64,000 bases of DNA, taken from contig OU015658.1 of the NCBI GenBank assembly GCA_907165275.2, forward strand, positions 260,501 through 324,500. Reading direction: 5' to 3'. Positions within the stretch are counted from its first letter, which is position 1, and every line of letters begins with the position of its first letter. Below, piece by piece: positions 56,326 through 64,000 of the stretch. The position numbers and the translations under genes are program-made. The notes under the pieces were generated by a model. The model ran no database searches and had not been told where the DNA came from. It was given only the letters and a program-made list of their open reading frames with translations. This DNA comes from Zygaena filipendulae. Its lineage: Eukaryota > Arthropoda > Insecta > Lepidoptera > Zygaenidae.

Positions 56326-56959
56326 ATTTATATAAATATTTTCTCTTTGAAATATGAAGTATAGACTAGCTGGAGCCCGCGGTTTCAACAGCCTGAGTTT
56401 CGGAAAGCCCACAAGAACACAGACATCGCAGGAAATAGTTTTATCGGTAACCTTCTTGCGCGTACGCAAACTACGGCTACGTTCCAAAGTTTCGTTACGA
56501 TCGCGCGATCGGATCAATGGTTTCGAAACGCATAACGCATTTTATTAATTTATAAAAGCAAAAGAAAAGTGTCTGTTATTTTTCTTTTATCTAACGGACT
56601 AAAGAGATTTTTTACTATCTTGGGGACCAGCCACTCCTATCATAGGTAGGTAGGTACTCTTGACTTCGTAAACACCACTTTTCTGGCAAACGTGGTACTT
56701 ACCTGTTTGTTGGACGGAACTTGTTACGTTCGCAACTCACCCTTATCAGTAGGTGGCGAGTCTTTTGTGTGCCGTTGAAAAAGATGGCTCGGCTCGTCAC
56801 TTTCGAGTTTGGAATACGTAATGACAACACACAAAGGGCCACCGCGTTCTGACAGCAGGCAACATTTGATGGAATTGAATACCTACATCACAGACGTTAT
56901 TTGAGGTGAGATAATGGGTGCGGAAGTATCGCCGATATCATAATAGGGATGTGGATTAC

Positions 56960-57275
56960 TTTTGAAAATCAAAATTGTAATTAGTCCGTCAGTTAGAAAA
57001 TAAAAAACAATAGACACGTATTTTTTACTTTTTCAAATAAATCAAAATATACAGAGATAAAGCGCATCAAAGTTTAGGGTGAGGGGTCCTGACGTCACTA
57101 ACCGCTAAAACCGCCATACAAACTGTGAGAATAGTGACGTCACGCGAAATTTCAACTCAATGTATCGCCGTTATTTTTTGATTACGTAAAAAAAGGAAAA
57201 ATTCGTGTCCAATATTTTTTAATAATCTACAAGACGGACTAAAAAATAAAAATTAGTCCACATGCCCATTACTGT
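56960..57275. mobile_element. Family B palindromic element, full copy 2
   Basis: AATTAGTCCGTCAGTTAGAA and AGACACGTATTTTTTACTTT in the left half pair with ATTCGTGTCCAATATTTTTT AATAATCTACAAGACGGAC in the right half. The centre carries CTGACGTCACTAACC and AGTGACGTCACGCG. Confidence 0.72.
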
Positions 57276-59429
57276 AGGTGCATATTACCTATAGGTAAAC
57301 ACCCAGATTTAAGGTAAATCCAAAATATGTTAATCATTTAAATGTTTACTCTGATACGGGAATCGAACCCGCAACACCTACACACATAAATTTTTCGAAG
57401 ACTTCATAATTATAGATAGTTTGATAGATATGCTCCTTTCATAATGATAGATATGCTCCTTTGAAAATATCGTCGTATATTACAAGCTGAAAGTGGATCG
57501 TATAGATTTCATCTATCTGTATCTATATTGTAACTTTAAACTGACAGCGTGCTGCTGAAGAGTTTGTTGCGCAGCTTCTTCTCTTCAGCCATAGCACTAG
57601 GAAGCTGTGAAGGGCGGATATTTTATGAGTGCTGTCATAATAACTGTAATTATATTGACTTCAAAAAGAGGCACATTATGGGCCAAATTTGAATAAAGGA
57701 TATGACTTTGACTGTATACGGATTTCAACAGAAGAAACGAACCCCACGCCAGTGCAACTGGTGCATCGCCCTACGTTTCCACTCTGGGACGTAGTCGCCG
57801 GCGCGGCGCGGCGCGTGGATGGGTGGGCAAATATTTGCCGATTGAGTTCAGCCATGGCTATTGGCTACAGTACAGCCATGAGCCATTCGACAGGGTTACT
57901 GCTGTACTAAAAGTTTATTTATGTAATTGACGTTATTTTTTGTTTGTTATTTCCACGCTAAGTAATTCAAAGCAGATGTAATGGGAACCACGATATAATA
58001 ACTTTACAACGTAAATACATCCTTTCCAGTGGCGGCGAAAAGCAAAAGCGATGTGATTTCGACAAAGATTGACCGACCAGCTGGTCAAGTGGAAGAAATA
58101 GAATGAAAACATTATTATACACCATAAGTTACAATTTAAATACAGCTTTTAAATCTAGATAATGTGTAAATATGCAACTTTTGATAATTAAAAGTAATTA
58201 TTAAGAAGCTAACTTATGAATGAATCTCAACAATCCCAACCTAATATCTCATCTTATAACATCTTGTACATTGAATTTTCGTCCAGTGTTTGTTTGACTT
58301 CCCATAAAGTCGGTGGGTAGGTACCTACGTAACATTAAAAGCTTTGTCAGACGTACCTAATTATATTTTAAGGTTATAATAATATAATAAGGTTCAAAAG
58401 AACCCCGAGGATCCTGATTATCTATGACTAACAACATTCCTTGTACAAAACACGCCTGTCTGTAATACCTACATACAATATATTTACCAAAAACTGGTCA
58501 TAAAGTATTCTGTATGCCATAATGTACGCTTAATTCCTTTTTAAGTGATTTTTTTTTTAACACGGGTAAAATAAATGTAACGCCGCGCGCCGCACATGGT
58601 CATAGTGAATCAGACCAGTGTCCAGTTTGAATGACAGACCCACTCGATTAAACTTATAAATGCCGGGCGTTTTTGACAACGCTATAAAGTAAAAGTAATC
58701 AGTTCAAGAGCATTTTCGATGATTCTACGAAAATATAAGTTTTATAATAAGAAAAAATATCATACTACGTTGCGACCCTACCCTGTAATAGCAATTCACG
58801 TGAACTGAGCTGGCAACATTGTTGGTGTGAACTGTGCCTGCAGTCTCGACATACATAACGACTGCTTATCGATCGTTTTCGGTTGATAACTTCTTACCGA
58901 TAAAATGTATAGATTTTTCTCAGTCTCTACAGTATAAATATCGATTTTTTTCGCTATAGTATCGAACACAACTGTCAAATTAACGATTTCTATTGATAAA
59001 TTATACGCAGAAAAACTGTTGATAACATTCACAGTGGAGACTTGCATATTTTAATGATAATCTCGATACGGCAAGCGAATTTTTTCGCTAAACTTAACGA
59101 CCGATAGGAGATCACATGAATCGTTAAGTAATCAACCCCAAAGCAGGTGAAAAGGGGTTGCAAAGTTTGTATGAAACAATTCCGCGGGAACTCCTTAATT
59201 GTCGCGAGTGAAAGTGGTAATTTATGAGATGTGTTTAAAAAGAGATCAATTAGGTACCTACTCTAGATTTTTACTGTCATCATTAAAATTTACGTGCAGG
59301 TAATCCCCTCTAACCTGTACAGAATTCATCAATAATATTATAAGTATCATTGGGATTAGTCGAAACTGTATCAGAGATCACCAAGTTGTGTGTCGGTCGA
59401 TTTTTCGTTAAATAAAGTAAAATAATTAT

Positions 59430-59725
59430 TGTGCTCAAACAGACTTACTATGCTCACTGCTCACTTCCACTCATTAATATCGTATGGTACAATACTATGG
59501 GGCGACTCGACTGATTCTGATCGTATTTTTATCCTACAAAAAGCAATAAGGATTTTATCAGGTAGTAAACCTAGAGAGATATGTCGAAATTCATTTAAAG
59601 AATTCCGCATAATGATGCTGTACTCACTATATTTGTACCAAATAATTATATATGTCCGACGGAATGTATATTACCTAATCTTTTTTGTTAAAGTGAAATA
59701 AATAAATCTAATCTAATCTATTAAA
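59430..59725 (+). mobile_element. Non-LTR retrotransposon fragment
   Basis: The plus-strand ORF reads AHFHSLISYGTILWGDSTDS, RIFILQKAIRILSGSKPREI and NSFKEFRIMMLYSLYLYQII. LISYGxxLWG and the (L)QKxAIR(I) motif are typical of the region after the RT domain in Jockey/CR1-type LINEs. An AATAAATAAATCTAATC tail follows. Confidence 0.75.
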
Positions 59726-61069
59726 CATAGCCCTGTTTTTGTTAAAAAAGTTAAATCTAAAGCATTTGAAGTCAAACTCCATTATGTTAGATAATATACA
59801 AGTATCAAAATAAGTAAGTACCTACAACAAGAAAGAATTTTTAAACTAAAAAATTCTCGTCAGAGCCAGCAATTCTACGAAACGCCAACACAAAGTCTGT
59901 CGTGCAACGTTATGACTGATAAGCCGCGAGAGGGCGCGCCAAGCACGTTTGTAATTACAACGAAGACATCCAGCTAAAGCCCTCCGAATAGATGCCAACG
60001 CTTGCCAGCGAGCGGGAAAACACAAAAGTCAGAGTCACAAGAGTCAAACTTATAGAGTCATACACACTAGTACCAAAAAAAACCCAAGGCAAAGGTTTAA
60101 TGAAAGTTATGCTTTAAGGTGGCGCGCCACCATATTATGCAGCCTCTCAGCCGATAGAGGCCGTGGGCGGCGCAATAAAAGTGTTTTCTCAATTTACAGA
60201 GAATCGCAAGCTAAAAGATAGATTTTGATGATAAATGCGACAGGATGAGTGTTTAATACATCTTTCATTTAAAATTTTTATATGGTCTTACGCGCATTAT
60301 TATCCTTTAACTACAAGAAAATTAGGAATAACCGCCCGAAACGTAGTCACACACACTTGCAAATCGATTAGTACAAGCGGAATCTGATTCTGAATTTGAC
60401 TTATTATGTATGAGTCTCGTTGGCGCTGTGGTGTAATACGTCTCTTTTTGTAAATAATGAATCGTGAAAATCTCGTGTTCAAACCTAAGATTGCGATTCC
60501 AATTTTTGTAACTAATTTTCTCAAATTTGTTTATATATACTTATTTATAGAACTACAAACGATTTATTTTTCGTTCTGTTTTGGAATTTATTTTAATTCC
60601 AAAAAAGAAAATTTAAAGGATATAGAATTAGAATCTAAGAAAATATAAAGATGGATAAAGCTAAATAAAAATATTGGACTTATTTTTAATACAACCTTTC
60701 CCTGCAGGTTACACACGTACCTACCTACTTGCGTAAATATTGGGACTGAAAATAATTTTGGGTATAAAAAAAACTCTAGGTCCTAATCTAAATTTCAAAA
60801 TTTCGGGATTTACTTGGTGATAAAAAAATTGAAATCTTATAATATCTCCGACACTATGACCACAATACCATCATCTATGTATTTCAGCAGTCTATGTAAT
60901 TTACGTCATCAACTAGGATGTTTGTAATTTTAGAAAAAAAATCAATCATAGAATATCCAATACTAAATAGAATCGCAGTTCAACTCAAAACCTGTATGAT
61001 TCGTGATAACTTTACAAAAAAAGTACATAATTCCACAAAGACACTGACATTACAATCCCTACTAAATAC

Positions 61070-61610
61070 TAATAATATTATAAATGCGAAAGTAACTCTG
61101 TCTGTCTGTTTGTTACGCTTTCACGGCTCAGCCGATCATCACGAAATTTTGCATACACGTTGTCAGGGGTACAGAAAAGGACATAGGGTTCTTACTTTAT
61201 ATGCCGGAATTCCCGCGGGAACTCCAAAATTAACACCGGTGAAATCTAATGAGATTTTGCATATACGTTGTCAGGGGTACAGAGAAGGTACCCTATATAC
61301 ATAGGGTACTTTATATTCCGGAATTCCCGCGGGAACTCCAAAATTAACAACGGTTAAATCCAATGAGATTTCGCATATACGTTGTCAAGGGTACAGAGAA
61401 GGTACCCTATATGCATAGGGTACTTTATATCCCGGAATTCCCGCGGGAACTCCAATATTAACAACGGTGAAATCCAATGAGATTTCGCATATACGTTGTC
61501 AAGGGTACAGAGAAGGTACCCTATATGCATAGGGTACTTTGTATCCCGGAATTCCTGCGGGATCTCCGAAATTGCCGCGGGTAAAACAGCGGGGAACAGC
61601 TAGTACTCTT
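61070..61610 (+). mobile_element. LEP1-like element with 114-base tandem units
   Basis: It starts AATATTATAAATGCGAAAGT AACTCTGTCTGTCTG and ends GGTAAAACAGCGGGGAACAG CTAGT. Between these, the unit GAAATCYAATGAGATTTYGC ... AGGGTACTTTATATYCCGGA ... ATTAACAACGGT is repeated at exactly 114-base steps starting near 61241, 61355 and 61469. Confidence 0.82.
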
Positions 61611-61854
61611 ATAAACCGAGATTTGAACCGTAATTCTATAAAAGGATTAGAGCTAGACGTTAGTACGCATAGTGGTTATATACTCTTTGGTCTAGCCACT
61701 CAACCTATATACCGCTTGGTGTTATTACACGAAAAAAAAAACATAAACACATTCTGCCGTTGTTCCATTTCAAAATTTAAATTTTGACATCTTGTGATAA
61801 TAATATTTTATATTTTCATCAGTAGGTACGTTGAGTTTGTAAAGTATTTTATAT

Positions 61855-62205
61855 TCTACTAGCTGTGTCCCGCGGTTACACCCGCGTGAAACATTTTTAT
61901 AAAATTACTACTTATTAGATACTGGAGGATACTGTAGTTTCTTATGAGTGAAGTATTTAAAATAACTGGTTCTTTACTTCTTTATAATAATACTAGCTAT
62001 TTTTCATAATATACCTAGAAATTAGCGCGGTTTCACCCACGCTAACTTCAGAGTTTCTGCGGGAATTCCGGGATAAAAACTACCCTGTGTCCTTCTCTGT
62101 GCCCCTACTAATAAAGTGTATGCAAAATTTCTAGATAATCGGTTGAGTAATAAACCGTAACAAACAAACAAACAAACTCATATTCGCATTTCTAATAATA
62201 AGTTT
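61855..62205 (-). mobile_element. LEP1-like repeats, reverse
   Basis: A short piece starts TACTAGCTGTGTCCCGCGGT TACACCCGCG. A longer one at 61995-62200 runs TACTAGCTATTTTTC ... GCGCGGTTTCACCCACGCTA ... TCTGCGGGAATTCCGGGATA ... GTAACAAACAAACAAACAAA CTC. Confidence 0.68.
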
Positions 62206-62424
62206 ATCTAGAAGTGTGCATAATGTATATTATGAAAAAGCAGTTTAGATTTGAAATCGTAAACAAAAGCATAAAAAATGACAGATAATAAAAAAAATTA
62301 TCTATACTTCTAAACTATAATAAAAGAGTAGAATCCGCGATTCTGTACATTGAATATTTTTACCTAAAATGGAGAGGGGTGATAAAAGAAGAGTAACCAA
62401 GCACAAAAAAAAGTTTTTGAAATT

Positions 62425-62620
62425 CTTTTCTGTCTGTCTGTCTATTTGTTCGCCATAATCTCCAAATCAACTGAACAGATTGTCATGCGGTTTTCACAGG
62501 TAGATTAAGCTTAGCCTGTAGCTACATAATATAGGCTTTGTTTCATTCAAATCGGATATCGGCAAAAAAAGTTGTTACACAAAAACTTTTCAACTTTTCA
62601 CCGCAGGGCACAGCTAGTCA
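62425..62620 (+). mobile_element. LEP1-like repeat variant
   Basis: TTTTCTGTCTGTCTGTCTAT TTGTTCGCC starts it, with TGCGGTTTTCACAGGTAGAT and the end TTTTCACCGCAGGGCACAGC TAGT. A related body occurs at 46055-46190 (CTGTCTGTCTGTCTATTCGC, ATGCAGTTTTCACCAATAGA). Confidence 0.6.
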
Positions 62621-63319
62621 TATAATATTGAGACTTCTTCGGAAGTTGTTCTAACCACTGGACCATTATCGTATAGTTCCTCCTGCCGAAAAAATTGTAT
62701 GCATTCAGCCGTCGCGCGTCATTTGAATATATTGATCTTCTTTTATTTAGTTTCATCAAAGCGTGCGTTGGGAAGATAGATTTATTATAATATTGTATTA
62801 TTTGTAAAATATAAATATTTTACTGGCAGTTGATCCTGCCGCGGTTTTGCTCGCGTCAGTTTTTATTTTTATTTTTTTTTTATTACAAAATCAAGGAAAT
62901 AATAAATAATAATGAGTGAACAGTTACATCATTTCGAAAAATTTACAAAAGTAAAGTCTTTATTATACACGGTGTAACGTTACGAGGGTATTTTTTTTGT
63001 AAAAAGACATGCAATATTCGATTCTTGTCTCTAATAGCTGACTAAAAAAAAAATTTGGAGAAAAAAACTTACTAAAAAACCACGTGAGTGTCGTTTCGTG
63101 CTCCGCTCGTATTGGTCATAGCGTGATGTTATAGCCTATAGCCGTCCTTGATAAATGACTATCTAACACGAAAATAATTTTTCAATTCGATCCAGTAGTT
63201 CCTGAGATTAGTACGTTCAACCAAACAAACAAACAAACTCTTCAGCTTTATTATTAGTACCTATAAATTAACAAATACAAAGTAGGTATATGCATAGGTA
63301 ATAGTAAAAAATATTATAA

Positions 63320-63740
63320 GCTTTTGAAAATTACTTCACGTGATCACATAGATATCACGAAAAGATGAAGTTTGACCTACCAACACGATGAGTCTGTAAC
63401 TTGCAGTTTCGGAGGTATGAGCTGTCGAAAATTTGACCATGTGATCACATAGATATCACAAAACATGAAGTTTGAGTACCAACGTGATATGACTGCGTCC
63501 TATAGTTTCGGAGTTATAAGCGTTCAAAAATTTTGTCACGTGAACACATAGATACCACGAAAAAATGAAGTTTAAACAGCAACATGATGGGGTTGTCTCA
63601 TACTAGTTTCGAGGGTATGAGCTTTACAAAAAAAAAAATTTTTTTGAAGATATTAAAAATTTGATCACGTGGTCACATAGACACAATAAAAATATGAAGT
63701 TGTACCAACATTATATGGCTGCGTGTCATTGCTGATTGCA
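63320..63740 (+). repeat. Tandem repeat, four units of about 100-126 bases
   Basis: Each unit has a CACGTGATCACATAGATA-like start, then an AAGTTT...CCAACA...ATG part and a GTTTCGGAGGTATGAGCT-like end. Starts are near 63335, 63437, 63536 and 63660. Units are diverged, and the last carries an extra A/T run. Confidence 0.75.
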
Positions 63741-64000
63741 TCGAAGATAAAAGTTAAATTACCCTGGGCCGTGGTGAGATACAACCATTCGAAAATATGG
63801 TCCCTCTCTTTTACGCATCGAGAAAACAAGAAAGAGATAGCAAGAATTTATGCAACACAAAAATATAAAATACTTGTACGGGCTACCTGTAGCTTATAAG
63901 GTATACCTACTTGTACGGGACTCAAAACAAAATGTAGTTATGCCTTCGCTCCGGCTACTAAATACCTACCAACTACATCAGTAATATGTATATTCCAAAT

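Larger units (their letters stand above)
42444..64000. other. Repeat-rich region upstream of LRP2 exon W1
   Basis: These 21.5 kb contain no exon I can support. They are probably the first large LRP2 intron and/or the 5' flank. Contents by block: 42.5-43.8 kb nothing recognised; 43.8-47.1 kb LEP1-like and CGACTTCC repeats plus a SINE; 47.8-48.1 kb LTR remnant; 48.5-49.4 kb nested MITEs; 50.2-52.0 kb LEP1-like and family B copies; 53.39-53.68 kb CpG-rich unique DNA; 54.07-54.41 kb tandem duplication; 55.5-57.3 kb LINE, LEP1-like and family B; 57.3-58.8 kb little recognised apart from a B-box-like scrap near 57357; 59.4-59.7 kb LINE; 61.0-62.6 kb LEP1-like arrays; 63.3-63.7 kb tandem repeat. Confidence 0.6.

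Noticed and set aside
57350..57385. Possible tRNA gene (GGGAATCGAACCCGCAAC)
   Set aside because: Only a B-box-like arm is present. No acceptor stem or cloverleaf pairs could be found, so it is probably a SINE scrap.
61241..61605. CRISPR-like periodic repeats
   Set aside because: The 114-base units are directly adjacent without unique spacers, in a eukaryotic genome, and match the LEP1-like element.

Overview
The window is insect nuclear DNA, most probably from a moth or butterfly. The genes are intron-rich. Between them lie many short copies of a repeat ending in CTAGT (GGTGAAACCGCGGGGAACAGCTAGT type) that resembles the LEP1-like non-autonomous Helitrons of Lepidoptera. There are also tRNA-derived SINEs, several families of inverted-repeat (MITE-like) elements, pieces of non-LTR retrotransposons, and one Ty3/gypsy LTR element. 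No rRNA, true tRNA gene, CRISPR array or bacterial-type operon was seen.

Two protein-coding genes are recognised, both on the minus strand. (1) Positions 1077-3894: the first seven coding exons of alanine aminotransferase (glutamate-pyruvate transaminase). It starts with a probable mitochondrial presequence and runs past the PLP-lysine motif; the last part, about 110 residues, lies off the left edge. (2) Positions 7293-42443: a megalin/LRP2 orthologue (Drosophila mgl), reconstructed here as 24 exons. All splice sites are GT-AG, the codon phase is continuous, and the exons give 4,620 residues. The order is 6 LDL-receptor class A (LDLa) repeats, EGF pair, 2 YWTD propellers, 8 LDLa, EGF pair, 4 propellers, 10 LDLa, EGF pair, 1 propeller, 11 LDLa, EGF pair, 1 propeller, juxtamembrane EGF-like region, one membrane helix, and a tail with a single FxNPxY motif. 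Human LRP2 has 7+8+10+11 LDLa repeats, so only the signal peptide and the first LDLa are missing. They lie in an exon I could not find between 42.4 and 64 kb, or off the right edge.

Layout: 1-3.9 kb, aminotransferase with repeat-filled introns; 3.9-7.3 kb, intergenic DNA plus the LRP2 3' UTR, with two MITEs; 7.3-31.7 kb, most of LRP2, including a single 5,940-base exon and an intron holding a 3.9-kb gypsy element with a deleted RT; 31.7-42.4 kb, small N-terminal LRP2 exons separated by long introns; 42.4-64 kb, no recognisable coding exon, a dense mosaic of repeats and a few non-repetitive stretches that could be regulatory (best at 46.60-46.75 and 53.39-53.68 kb).

The two genes have unrelated jobs: amino-acid/pyruvate metabolism, and endocytosis of ligands at the apical surface of epithelia. 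I saw no sign that they work together. I did not find an unambiguous new biological system. The most notable observations are the mega-exon of LRP2, the shortened tail with GC-driven low-complexity tracts and a G-rich minisatellite directly after its stop codon, two possible starts in the aminotransferase, the internally deleted gypsy element, and several nested insertions.
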